DNA of 64,000 nt from Salinimonas chungwhensis DSM 16280. GTDB taxonomy: Bacteria; Pseudomonadota; Gammaproteobacteria; Enterobacterales; Alteromonadaceae. The translations under genes and the position numbers were made by a program. The notes below the pieces were generated by a model. The model ran no database searches and was not told the DNA's origin. It saw nothing but the letters and a program-made list of their open reading frames with translations. Of the stretch, positions 37,718 to 46,189 are shown in pieces; position 1 is the first letter of the stretch; the number at the start of each line of letters is the position of its first letter. The stretch covers positions 124,001 to 188,000 of the forward strand of contig NZ_KB899377.1 of assembly GCF_000378185.1 (NCBI RefSeq), read 5' to 3'.

Positions 37718-38095
37718 TCAGGCTAAGGTTTCAGGGCTATCTGATACTGTAATAGAAAACCGCTGCTGAAGATGATTACGAAAGCCCAGCGCAATATTCT
37801 CAATATTTTGCTGAAAGGACTGCCATTGGCAAGCAGGGAATTCTTCAAGCAATGTGTTTAGCGTGTTTAGCTGTTTGATAATATCTGTTGCACCGATAGA
37901 TTTTGCAACCTCTTGCAAGGTATTTATCTGAGCGCACGCTCGTTGTGCATCGCCGCATTTAAGTGCTTGGGATAGACGAACAATCAAAATAGGAAGGTTG
38001 GCGGAGAACCGGCTTAGCAGCTTTTGAACAAGCTCTCTGTCAGCCCCGAGTCGCTGAAAAAGTTCGCAATCATAAATTTCTGCGTGATCTGCCAT
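37718..38095 (-). CDS. Degenerate Hpt-like protein lacking the phospho-acceptor histidine
   Basis: This 125-residue, all-helical, soluble protein has the spacing of a histidine phosphotransfer domain. A first helix pair precedes a segment INTLQEVAKSIGAT (residues 57-70) at the place where Hpt proteins have H-T-x-K-G-x-A-x-x-x-G-A. The histidine reads Asn58, and the following Lys-Gly read Gln-Glu. It therefore probably cannot be phosphorylated; it may be a binding module or phosphorelay antagonist. That is inference from pattern. It is monocistronic between tex and arfB. Confidence 0.6.
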   Translation of the reverse strand: MADHAEIYDCELFQRLGADRELVQKLLSRFSANLPILIVRLSQALKCGDAQRACAQINTLQEVAKSIGATDIIKQLNTLNTLLEEFPACQWQSFQQNIENIALGFRNHLQQRFSITVSDSPETLA

Positions 38096-38391
38096 GAGCT
38101 TTCCTAATCAATTTCCTATCAAATGTAGTGATGCGGCTTCCCATGTCCCTGGGAATAAGAAATTACCTGAAGTGAACAGTATACAAAGCTGGTATTAAAA
38201 GTGGATAAGTAATTTTACGGATAGTTGGTCAAAGATACTGCGCTGAGAACTATTTTTCACTTTTTTAAAGCGTCAAATCCGGTTAAGCTGGCAAAGTTTA
38301 TCTATTTTCACGATCACACGTATAGGGTGTAGAGCGCTTGTTACGAATAACAGGCCATTTTTAATACACCTGAGAAAACCAGAGGTAAACC

Positions 38392-38805
38392 ATGATCAAA
38401 ATTTCTTCGTCGGTACAGATTGAAGATGATGATATAGATATGACAGCAATACGGGCGCAGGGTGCAGGCGGTCAAAATGTTAATAAAGTCAATTCGGCGA
38501 TTCATCTACGGTTTGACATTGCTGCTTCATCATTGCCTGACGAGGTTAAACAAAAGCTTTTAAACAAACCTGATAGCCGTGTAAATACTGACGGGGTGTT
38601 TGTATTAAAGGCACAAAACTATCGCACTCAGGAACAAAACCGCTTTGATGCGCAGGAGCGGTTAGTGGCCTGGATAGCCCAGGCGTTGATAGTAGAAAAA
38701 AAACGCAAGCCCACCCGCGTAAGTAAAGGGGCGAAAGAAAAACGTATCAAAGCAAAGAAGCAACAGGGTGAGCGTAAACAAATGCGCAAAAAAATTCCTC
38801 TGTAA
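38392..38805 (+). CDS. arfB: Alternative ribosome-rescue factor ArfB (YaeJ)
   Basis: ArfB is a peptidyl-tRNA hydrolase that rescues ribosomes stalled on non-stop mRNA. The 137 residues have the release-factor-like catalytic loop GAGGQNVNKVNSA (GGQ near residue 27) and a basic C-terminal tail rich in Lys/Arg that enters the empty mRNA channel. Length and layout match E. coli YaeJ. AGAGG lies seven bases before the ATG. The 296 bases upstream contain no other gene. Confidence 0.95.
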   Translation: MIKISSSVQIEDDDIDMTAIRAQGAGGQNVNKVNSAIHLRFDIAASSLPDEVKQKLLNKPDSRVNTDGVFVLKAQNYRTQEQNRFDAQERLVAWIAQALIVEKKRKPTRVSKGAKEKRIKAKKQQGERKQMRKKIPL

Positions 38806-38925
38806 ATGAGTAAAATTTAAATAATTCTTCTCAAAAAAGGCGTGGCACTTTTCGATAGTGTGACTGTCGTACAGTGGCAGACGGCATTGCTATTTATAAA
38901 CTTCTTAATATGGTAATTCAGATTA

Positions 38926-40092
38926 GTGGCTGTTGATAAAGATTTACAAACTATTCAGTCTATTGACGCCGTGCCGCACATAATGAGTATGCTGGCAGAT
39001 ACCACGGGCCTGCGTTTTATTTGTGTGGCCAGGGTTACCGAGTCATATTGGAAAAGTTGCGCGGTGCTGGATAAAGTTAGCTTTGATCTCAAGCCGGGGG
39101 ACGAGCTAGACATCAAAGCCACGTTTTGTGACCGGGTCAGAAGTACTGCGAAACCTATAATCATCGAACAGGCGAGTACCGATGGTACGTATAGCCGAAG
39201 CGATATTCCTTTGATGTATGGGTTTGAGAGCTATTTTTCGTATCCTATTTATGATCATAACAATAATTTTTTCGGCACGATTTGCGGCTTGGATCCTTTG
39301 CCGAAAAAACTCAACACGCCCTTTATAAAGGGACAGATTGCGGCATTTGCTGAACTGATCTCTCGGCAACTTGAAGCTGAAGAAGCGCTAACCAACACTC
39401 AGTCTGATCTATCTTATGAGCAGACGGCTTCAAAACTACGTGAACAATACATCGCCATTCTCGGGCACGATTTACGAACCCCGCTCTCATCAGTAAGCAT
39501 GGGCATAGATTACCTTAAAGGCAATGTTACCGATGAAACATCGCAAAAAGTGCTCACTAAAATGGATAAGAGCACTAAGCGAATGACCCGGCTGATCAGC
39601 GATGTCATGGACTTTACCCATGGAAAAATGGGCAATGGCATACCATTGAAGTTAAGCTCAGTGGAAGATTTGGGCAGCGCGCTTTTGTGGACAGTTAACG
39701 AGCTTGTCGATCTACATCCAGAATGTGATGTACAGGCGGATATAGAAATCGCGGGTACCTTTAATTGTGATCAGGATCGCATTAGCCAGTTACTCTCTAA
39801 CCTGCTGATAAATGCCATCGTTCATGGCGACCATAAACAGCCTATTTATGTGAAAGGACGTACAAACAAAGATGAATTAGAATTGTCTGTTTCAAACGGC
39901 GGCCAACCAATTCCTCCAGAAACCCAGGAAAGGCTGTTTCAGCCATTTTGGCGTGAGCAAAGCAGTAGTCATAGTCAGGGATTAGGGCTGGGTCTTTTCA
40001 TCGCCTCACAAATTGCAGAGGCGCATGATGGTGAGCTCAGGGTTGACTCAAACACGCAACAAACTATATTTACGTTTAAGGCGATTCTTTAA
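38926..40092 (+). CDS. Orphan GAF-domain sensor histidine kinase
   Basis: This soluble 388-residue kinase has no membrane helix. It consists of an N-terminal GAF domain (residues 15-150), a short coiled coil, a HisKA domain with the phospho-acceptor His181 in ILGHDLRTPLSS, and a HATPase domain with N-box LLSNLLINAIVHG, NGGQPIP and GLGLGLFIA. It should sense a cytoplasmic ligand or redox cue and phosphorylate a partner encoded elsewhere; no response regulator is adjacent. The start is GTG 38926 without a good ribosome-binding site. No C-terminal receiver is fused. Confidence 0.9.
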   Translation: MAVDKDLQTIQSIDAVPHIMSMLADTTGLRFICVARVTESYWKSCAVLDKVSFDLKPGDELDIKATFCDRVRSTAKPIIIEQASTDGTYSRSDIPLMYGFESYFSYPIYDHNNNFFGTICGLDPLPKKLNTPFIKGQIAAFAELISRQLEAEEALTNTQSDLSYEQTASKLREQYIAILGHDLRTPLSSVSMGIDYLKGNVTDETSQKVLTKMDKSTKRMTRLISDVMDFTHGKMGNGIPLKLSSVEDLGSALLWTVNELVDLHPECDVQADIEIAGTFNCDQDRISQLLSNLLINAIVHGDHKQPIYVKGRTNKDELELSVSNGGQPIPPETQERLFQPFWREQSSSHSQGLGLGLFIASQIAEAHDGELRVDSNTQQTIFTFKAIL

Positions 40093-40170
40093 CTTTCACT
40101 ACAGTTGTATCATCACGCTACGATGATGAACATACCCATTGGGCCTGCCACTTTTCTTACTTAGCGACCG

Positions 40171-42207
40171 TTATAATTTACTGATAGCTTTGCGAGAGGG
40201 AGACAAATATAAACTCTCAAATTCTTCAAATGGTAATGGACGAGAAAAGTAATACCCCTGGAAATACTTAATTCCCATTGCCAGCAGAGCATTTACTTGA
40301 AATTCACTTTCAATGCCTTCTACTAATGTAACCAGGTTACAGGAAAGGCTGATATCATGTATTCCCTTCACGAACATTACCTCTGCTTCACAGTCCATTT
40401 GCTTTACAAAAGCTTTATCTATTTTCAGGATATCTAGAGGAAGCTTGGTAAGGTAACTTAGTGAAGAGTAGCCAGTACCAAAATCATCCAGCGCTATGCG
40501 AAAACCATGTTGCTTTAATTCCAGCAACTTCTCTATTGATTTGTCGATATCGTGCATCATTGCTGACTCAGTTACTTCAAGTGTGTATAACGCGGGAGAA
40601 ACATTATATTTTTCAAATAATCTTAAAATGTCAGAGACATAGCTTGGTCGCCCTAGTTCCCATGAAGAAACATTGATTGATAACCTGAAATCTTTCTTTA
40701 ACAGTTGGTTTTGATACTTATGTATAGCCGTAAGTGATTTTTCCAGAATTTGGGACCCCAGTTTGTGAATGAGCCCATACTTTTCTGCTAAAGGGATGAA
40801 GTCACAGGGAGGGATAAAACCTTGCTTGCTATGCCACCTCACAAGAACTTCGGCGCCATAAAGTTCACCGCTAGCACTTATCTGGGGTTGAAAAAATGCC
40901 TGCAAAAGAAAATCATCGAGGGCGTCCTGAAGTGATTTCATTAGCGACTGCTCGTAGCGACTTCGATGTAAGTCACTCTCTTCCAGCCTTACGATATTTG
41001 ACTTCGAAAACTGTTTTGCATGAGCAATAGCTTGCTCTGCGAATCCAAATAGCTCTTCTGGTTCGCGGACTTCCTCACTGCGCAATACCGCCATACCAAT
41101 TGTACAGGTGGGCTTAAAATCCCTTTGATCAATAAAAATCTCCTGTTGAGCTGCATATTGAACAGAGATTGCAACCTGATGGATAAATTCTTCGTTATTG
41201 GTCTCACCACAGCAGACTAACAGAAATTGATCGATATCCAGTTTCGCTAATTTAATTTGATGCGTTTCCGCTACAGACTTCAGCTGAGTTGCTATGCGAC
41301 GGAGGATTCGGTTGCCGACTTTACGACCAAAAGTCCTGTTGTAACGTGAAAAATGGTCAATATCGACGATCCAAAATGCAATAGAAGCTCTTTCCATTAA
41401 AAGCCATTTTTCTGACTCTAGAGATTTTACCATTTGAGCGCGATTCGGAAGGCCTGTCTGTAAATCCTTAAAAGCCAGTTCAGCCAATTTAACCTGCATG
41501 CTGTCATGTTCAACAATCAATCTGATCGCAAAGTAACCAATGAGTACCAGTACGCCCAACAACGAAATGAATACGCTGTTTATGAATCCAAAAACCACCA
41601 ATATATCATGGAGAAAAAGGATGCTTGAGAGAATCATATAGCCAATAAAGAACTGACTTCTCACATCTTTATTGCTTCGCACGTACATAAGCATCGAGCA
41701 CAGGTACCATAACTGACATGCTATGAATGCTAAATTTCTGATACTACCAAGAAGACTGGAAGGGCCAGTTAATATTGGAACAGCGCTACCCCAAAATGTA
41801 TTTATTGTTTTTATCTCTGGCATTGCGGAAAACGGGATAGGAATGGCCGAAATTACCTCGTAGATACTCACCGAAAGGCAGAATAATAAGGTGACAGTTA
41901 TCGCAACAGGGGAGTAGAGATAACCAGTGAGTCGAGTGATAAGTAATACGACAGTGGGCATTATCCATAGCGCGGTAACGTTGAGATATTTGGCCGCCAG
42001 GACCATACTTTCAAGCGACGCCCCACTAAAAAAGATATATAGATAATATTCATGTATCGCAGCCAAAAGTGCAGTAGTGCACACCCAAAACTTAAGCTCC
42101 GTATGCTGCCTGCGGCCTAATCGTGAACAAAGTAGTATTGCGGTGATTATACTTACAGTCACCATTGCACCACTAAACATTAAGTAAAAATGTAATACGG
42201 CCGACAT
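40171..42207 (-). CDS. Membrane GGDEF-EAL protein, probable c-di-GMP phosphodiesterase
   Basis: The 678 residues comprise about seven N-terminal membrane helices (to residue 235), a GGDEF domain and an EAL domain. The GGDEF signature is replaced by DIDQF (near residue 325), so cyclase activity is unlikely, though the domain may bind GTP. The EAL domain keeps key residues: EVLVRW at the EAL position, NVSSWEL, ALDDFGTGYSSL, KIDKAFV and LVEGIES, so it probably hydrolyses c-di-GMP. The seven-helix part may be a sensor. The gene looks more A/T-rich than its neighbours. It converges with the orphan histidine kinase gene. Confidence 0.9.
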   Translation of the reverse strand: MSAVLHFYLMFSGAMVTVSIITAILLCSRLGRRQHTELKFWVCTTALLAAIHEYYLYIFFSGASLESMVLAAKYLNVTALWIMPTVVLLITRLTGYLYSPVAITVTLLFCLSVSIYEVISAIPIPFSAMPEIKTINTFWGSAVPILTGPSSLLGSIRNLAFIACQLWYLCSMLMYVRSNKDVRSQFFIGYMILSSILFLHDILVVFGFINSVFISLLGVLVLIGYFAIRLIVEHDSMQVKLAELAFKDLQTGLPNRAQMVKSLESEKWLLMERASIAFWIVDIDHFSRYNRTFGRKVGNRILRRIATQLKSVAETHQIKLAKLDIDQFLLVCCGETNNEEFIHQVAISVQYAAQQEIFIDQRDFKPTCTIGMAVLRSEEVREPEELFGFAEQAIAHAKQFSKSNIVRLEESDLHRSRYEQSLMKSLQDALDDFLLQAFFQPQISASGELYGAEVLVRWHSKQGFIPPCDFIPLAEKYGLIHKLGSQILEKSLTAIHKYQNQLLKKDFRLSINVSSWELGRPSYVSDILRLFEKYNVSPALYTLEVTESAMMHDIDKSIEKLLELKQHGFRIALDDFGTGYSSLSYLTKLPLDILKIDKAFVKQMDCEAEVMFVKGIHDISLSCNLVTLVEGIESEFQVNALLAMGIKYFQGYYFSRPLPFEEFESLYLSPSRKAISKL

Positions 42208-42721
42208 AATAAAACTTCAAAGTTGAGTTGAAATTTCTCCAGAGTCACAGGAGACGAGTTAAGACGCTTTGCATTGAAATCCAAGGAAGATAACATTATT
42301 CGTTATCTACACCACTATTCTTTAGTCTATTAGCTTATGAATCGTTAAAGCTCAAAAATAATGGCTTGAGAGAAATTGATTTCAATAATAAATTTGATTA
42401 TTTTCCTGAACGAATAAATGATGCTGCTTATAATCAACAATGGATGCAGAGCTTCGAATGGTACATAAATTTAAAATAGCGTAGTTCTGTACACCTACGT
42501 ACTTTCTATCATGGCTCATACTTAGATACCCACGGATACAAAGCACCACCCTCCGAGCATAGCAATGGGTAATAGAAGTATTTCCACACCGCTGGTTCAC
42601 CCACCATAAAGGCACAGTTTTGGTCTGCCGGGTCATAGGTCCAATTCAAAGAAAGAGAATGGCTCTGACAGAAATTAAAGCGGTGGAGAGCATGGTGAAA
42701 GTGTATCGGATGCGGCTATAC
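42208..42721. other. Non-coding region with possible transposase remnants
   Basis: About 500 A/T-rich bases lie upstream of the GGDEF-EAL gene. The first part presumably holds its promoter. A minus-strand frame at 42382-42636 contains a stretch (ITHCYARRVVLC, then SMSHDRKYV) that faintly recalls the N-terminus of Y1-type REP transposases (YYHC...RRAFLCG, then S.EHRK.WV). It would be in inverted orientation to the remnant that follows. I cannot confirm it as a gene. Confidence 0.4.
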
Positions 42722-42972
42722 AGCGTAAGTTGATTTATGCGATTACTCAACGACAATATAATCAGACAGGTTACCGAAGAAGACCTTGCACGGTCGGTAC
42801 TGGGAAAGCAGCTTCAAAACCACAGGCTTTGTTAAATAAGCCTGCATTAGCTGCCTGTATGCGCTATGTTGACTTTAATCCAGAACCTGAATCGCAAAAC
42901 TCCAGAAGATGCTTTGCATATCAGTATACAAAAGCATTTGGCTGCAAAAATCAATCGCCAGCCCCTGGGTAG
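42722..42972 (+). pseudogene. Decayed REP-associated (Y1/IS200-like) transposase fragment
   Basis: Three reading frames each carry a piece of one transposase. First comes SVS-stop-FMRLLNDNIIRQVTEEDLA (42722 on), where an in-frame TGA (42731) replaces the Trp usual in SWFMR. Next, in another frame, are TGKAASKPQALLNKPALAAC and MRYVDFNP (to 42882). Then, in a third frame, TPEDALHISIQKHLAAKINR and QP. Together they match the typical order SWFMR-LN, GRFKSQALLDE-ALLACMAYVDLNP, TPE-S-HTSIQ-R. The N-terminal catalytic half with HUH motif is not seen in this orientation. The gene is dead, with at least one stop and two frameshifts. Confidence 0.7.
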
Positions 42973-43121
42973 CTGTGTCTGTTCGCTGGGCCCTGCCACA
43001 ATTGGGTATCGGCTGACCATCCATAGCTTGAACGGCTGGTTAAATGATAATAATCGATGGCTCAGAGCATGTTTGTCATCGCCAAAGATACTCACTAAGA
43101 GCTTTTCATCAATATTAAGCT

Positions 43122-43949
43122 TTACTCTGCAGCATGATTAGCCGTAAATGTCAGACTTGAAAAGTAGGTTTCAAAGTCAGCACGATTGTTATTTTGCAGT
43201 GGGACACCCCAGACCACATTGAGTTTTACCGGCCCTTTTTTATTAAATTTAAACGTCGCATGCCCCTTATTGTCAGTTCGTGCTGATTGCGCTGTGTGAG
43301 TAGCGTTGTTTAATGGCAGGGCGTCAATTTTCGCATGCTGAAGTGGCTGTCCCCTGAAAAGAACCTTCACCGACAGCGAGCCATCGTTGGCTAAGTCGTA
43401 GGGATGCTGCAATGGAACAATTTCAAGTGTGTGTCCAACCGGCTTGGTAGCGTTAGCGGTAAGCTCGTCGCCAATCTGAACAATCGTCTTGGCTTTACGA
43501 GAATAAAGCTCAATGCCGGTGGAATTCATTAAGCCGTTTGACTGTCTGTATTCTGCTATTGCTTTAAGGCCTTCATCTTTAACATAACTGTTGAACTTGT
43601 CCGCGACTAATTCGCTTACACTATGATAGCTTTCAAAGCCAATAACATAGGTTCCAGGTTGAAGCGTCGGGGTTTTTGCAGCACCTGGTAGTAAGTCAGA
43701 TTTAGGGATAATACTGGCCGCTAAGTCGGTGACGCCATCTGAGTTATAGCTTCGCAATGCAACAATGGTGTCCCAGCGTAAATTCCAGTTATTAATATTT
43801 TCTTTGTGACCCACCTTAAACTGAATAGATACTGATGTGGGTGTCTCACTAATATACTGGCCTGGCGCCAGCCAAAAGTCATGGGCGAATGCGGTTGGAG
43901 TTATACTCGCCAAAAGACCACACCATGCTAACATTTTCCTAATTTGCAT
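43122..43949 (-). CDS. DUF4198 family periplasmic protein
   Basis: The 275-residue protein has a signal peptide cleaved near PTAFA, directly followed by HDFWLAPGQY, the hallmark start of DUF4198 proteins, where the new N-terminal histidine may bind metal. A C-terminal region has a beta-sandwich look (KVLFRGQPLQHAKI, ARTDNKGHATFKFNKKGP). Family members often accompany nickel or cobalt uptake and TonB receptors, but no such genes are adjacent, so a metal role is only a family association. GAGGA precedes the ATG. It stands alone beside the transposase remnant. Confidence 0.85.
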   Translation of the reverse strand: MQIRKMLAWCGLLASITPTAFAHDFWLAPGQYISETPTSVSIQFKVGHKENINNWNLRWDTIVALRSYNSDGVTDLAASIIPKSDLLPGAAKTPTLQPGTYVIGFESYHSVSELVADKFNSYVKDEGLKAIAEYRQSNGLMNSTGIELYSRKAKTIVQIGDELTANATKPVGHTLEIVPLQHPYDLANDGSLSVKVLFRGQPLQHAKIDALPLNNATHTAQSARTDNKGHATFKFNKKGPVKLNVVWGVPLQNNNRADFETYFSSLTFTANHAAE

Positions 43950-44045
43950 TTTTATATCCTCTTTTTTGTGGAGCTCGCCTCATGGCAGGTCCTGTGTTTC
44001 AATATCATTGCTGATGATCGGTGGTTTTATCCGCCATTGTCAGTT

Positions 44046-44531
44046 TCATAATTTATCTGTTGTATCGTACCAAATGCGATTAATCCACCATTCAAACTGG
44101 CCAGCCTCGGTGTGCACCAGCACCTCATCATCTTCAGATTTTCCCAACAGGGCTCGTGCCATAGGGGAGTCCACAGAGATATAATCTCTTCGACCAAAAA
44201 TTTCGTCATAACCGACAATTCGCAGGATGAGTGTCTTGCCATCTTCGTTTTCTATTTCTACCCAGGCCCCGAAAAACACTTTACCTTCCTGCTCCGGGTT
44301 GTAGTCGATAGCTTTCAACCGCTCCAGACATTTACGCAGATAGCGTACCCGGCGATCTATTTCTCGCAGACGTTTTTTATTGTACTGATAATCAGCATTT
44401 TCACTACGATCGCCTAAACTGGCAGCCCAGGTAACTTTACGTGTGACTTCGGGACGTTCCTGGCGCCACAAAGCGTCCAGTTCATCTTTTAATTTGTGGT
44501 ATCCCCCACGGGTAATTAAAGGCGTTTTCAA
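44046..44531 (-). CDS. greB: Transcription elongation factor GreB
   Basis: GreB stimulates RNA polymerase to cleave the 3' end of backtracked RNA. The 161 residues comprise an N-terminal coiled coil with the acidic tip (GDRSENADYQYNKKRLREID, about residues 40-59, containing the catalytic Asp/Glu) and a C-terminal FKBP-like domain (VDSPMARALLGKSEDDEV). The length and basic coiled-coil face distinguish it from GreA. In E. coli greB adjoins tex; here about 6.5 kb separates them. Confidence 0.95.
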   Translation of the reverse strand: MKTPLITRGGYHKLKDELDALWRQERPEVTRKVTWAASLGDRSENADYQYNKKRLREIDRRVRYLRKCLERLKAIDYNPEQEGKVFFGAWVEIENEDGKTLILRIVGYDEIFGRRDYISVDSPMARALLGKSEDDEVLVHTEAGQFEWWINRIWYDTTDKL

Positions 44532-44706
44532 TGTATGCTTGCCAAAGTAATGTTTTTAAACTATTTTTTAAACAACCCAGTATATCTGTCGGCGTCATTG
44601 CCGCCACACGCTCCTGTGTTGCCCCGGATAAAAATGAACCAACCTGTTTAAACGGTGGTCTTATGATTATCCATGTCAATGGATGTGATTTAAAGAGAGC
44701 AACGTT

Positions 44707-44976
44707 ATGGTCAGTGAAAATGTGAAAGCGGTAAATTACCACAAGCCGTCAGTGCCCAAAAAGTTTGGTCTGACAATCGTCGGCTTCCTGTTGTTTATGA
44801 CCGGTGCGGTGCTATTGGCAGTAGGGGCGATTGAGGTATTTAAATTGATTGAAGATTTTGCCACAGGCTTTTTCCTGATTGGCGGATTGTTTCTGTATAA
44901 AGCCGGCCGTATTGTTTTACGGCATTGCGCAACCGTCAGAGTAAAGCGGGAGCGTCGAAATCACCTAACGCTATAA
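44707..44976 (+). CDS. Small membrane protein, 89 aa
   Basis: This 89-residue protein has two predicted membrane helices (about residues 22-42 and 50-70) and a basic C-terminus (RVKRERRNHLTL). A GAGAG site precedes the ATG. It lies alone between greB and fkpA. I recognise no family; the clear hydrophobic pattern and ribosome-binding site support a real gene. Confidence 0.65.
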   Translation: MVSENVKAVNYHKPSVPKKFGLTIVGFLLFMTGAVLLAVGAIEVFKLIEDFATGFFLIGGLFLYKAGRIVLRHCATVRVKRERRNHLTL

Positions 44977-45073
44977 ACAAACAGGTTTTTGTTCCAAATC
45001 GGTTCTAGCAGAAACTGGCAGCTTTAGTAATACAGCCTATAGTTATTAATGTCGATTAGACAAAAATTGAAAA

Positions 45074-45093
45074 GCCCGTATTACTATCCGGGC
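45074..45093 (-). terminator. Possible second terminator downstream of fkpA
   Basis: On the minus strand GCCCG pairs with CGGGC over a ten-base loop and is followed by TTTTCAATTTTT. It would back up the stronger fkpA terminator 80 bases earlier. Confidence 0.4.
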
Positions 45094-45165
45094 ACGCGCT
45101 GTAAACCACGTCTAAAGTTTATACACGTTGGGAATAAGGCTGGCACGGATTTGCCGTTAAAAACA

Positions 45166-45199
45166 AAGAAGCCGGTGCATGTGCACCGGCTTTTCTATT
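45166..45199. terminator. Bidirectional terminator at the end of fkpA
   Basis: GCCGGTGCAT and ATGCACCGGC are self-complementary across 45171-45190. T-rich tracts flank both sides (TTTTCTATTTT on plus, TTCTTTGTTTTT on minus). It ends fkpA and would stop transcription from the plus strand as well. Confidence 0.8.
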
Positions 45200-45212
45200 T
45201 TATAAACAGAAT

Positions 45213-46001
45213 TTATTCCGTTTCTTCTTCAGCGTTTTCGTCCATCACATCGAGTAATTCAACTTCAAAAATTAGCGTTGAATTAGGTGTAATAGCACCG
45301 GTCGCTCGTTCGCCATAAGCAAGTTCTGGTGGAATAACAAAGCGGTACTTAGCGCCTTCCTGCATCAGCTGAACGCCCTCAGTCCAACCTGGAATCACCC
45401 GATTAAGCGGGAATGTAGCAGGCTCGTCGCGAGCATAAGAGGAATCGAATTCTGTCCCGTCAATTAAGGTGCCCCGATAGTGGACTTGCACAGTATCTTC
45501 TGCTGACGGACTGGCGCCATCACCCTCTTCGAGAACTTCGTACTGAATACCAGACTCAGTGGCTTTTACACCTTCTTTTTTGGCATTTTCAGCCATGTAC
45601 TCTTTACCCTGCTGAACATTCTCTTCAGCCTGTTTTTGGGCCTGAGCCTGTTGTTTTTCACGCAGAACCTGTTCACCTTCCTGGGCCAACTGCTGGATTT
45701 CTTCCTGGCTGAATTTAAGTGAATCATTTAAGCCATCTTCAAAGCCTTGTTTCAAAGCTTCTCTGTCCATGGGCACATCCAGCTGCTCTTGCTGTTGCGC
45801 GCGGTTGTTAACAAATAAGCCCATGCTGGCGCCCATGGCATAAGCGTGCTTTTGCGCATCGGTCATTGCTTCACCGGATTTTGACACATCAGAAGATGTT
45901 GCTTCTTCGTTTTGGTTAGTTGTGTTTTCTGCTGTGTCCGGCTGGCAGGCGAAAAGCCCCAGCGCGGCTACTGTCGACAATGCGACAAGTGACTTACGCA
46001 T
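45213..46001 (-). CDS. fkpA: FKBP-type peptidyl-prolyl isomerase lipoprotein, FkpA-like
   Basis: The 262-residue protein has a lipoprotein signal (lipobox LFAC near residue 19), an acidic linker, the FKBP_N dimerisation domain (residues 45-140, Gln-rich helix) and a C-terminal FKBP domain. Active-site residues are visible in [31 protein letters not shown] and [11 protein letters not shown]. It catalyses proline isomerisation and acts as a chaperone for envelope proteins. E. coli FkpA is soluble in the periplasm; this one appears lipid-anchored. It diverges from the WD40 lipoprotein-slyX pair. Confidence 0.92.
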   Translation of the reverse strand: MRKSLVALSTVAALGLFACQPDTAENTTNQNEEATSSDVSKSGEAMTDAQKHAYAMGASMGLFVNNRAQQQEQLDVPMDREALKQGFEDGLNDSLKFSQEEIQQLAQEGEQVLREKQQAQAQKQAEENVQQGKEYMAENAKKEGVKATESGIQYEVLEEGDGASPSAEDTVQVHYRGTLIDGTEFDSSYARDEPATFPLNRVIPGWTEGVQLMQEGAKYRFVIPPELAYGERATGAITPNSTLIFEVELLDVMDENAEEETE

Positions 46002-46189
46002 ATTTATTCTCCGTTTAAGTAAAGTAATAGCGAATCGTTATTCGTAAAATCCAGATTCTTACGAACCCGATTGCGCACGTTAATTATGTATACTGTGTAG
46101 GCGCATTAAGTCGATTACAAGACTTTTGCGCGATTTACTTCATCCCGTGTTATGTTATTTCAAGCTGTAAGAAGGAAAACCTGTTCGAC

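Noticed and set aside
38840..38862. Possible sigma-54 promoter (GTGGCAC) upstream of the histidine kinase
   Set aside because: The -24-like GTGGCAC is present but the required TTGC at -12 is absent.
45049..45318. Plus-strand frame of 89 codons before and across fkpA's end
   Set aside because: It reads through the strong terminator hairpin at 45171-45190 and antisense into fkpA; no ribosome-binding site.
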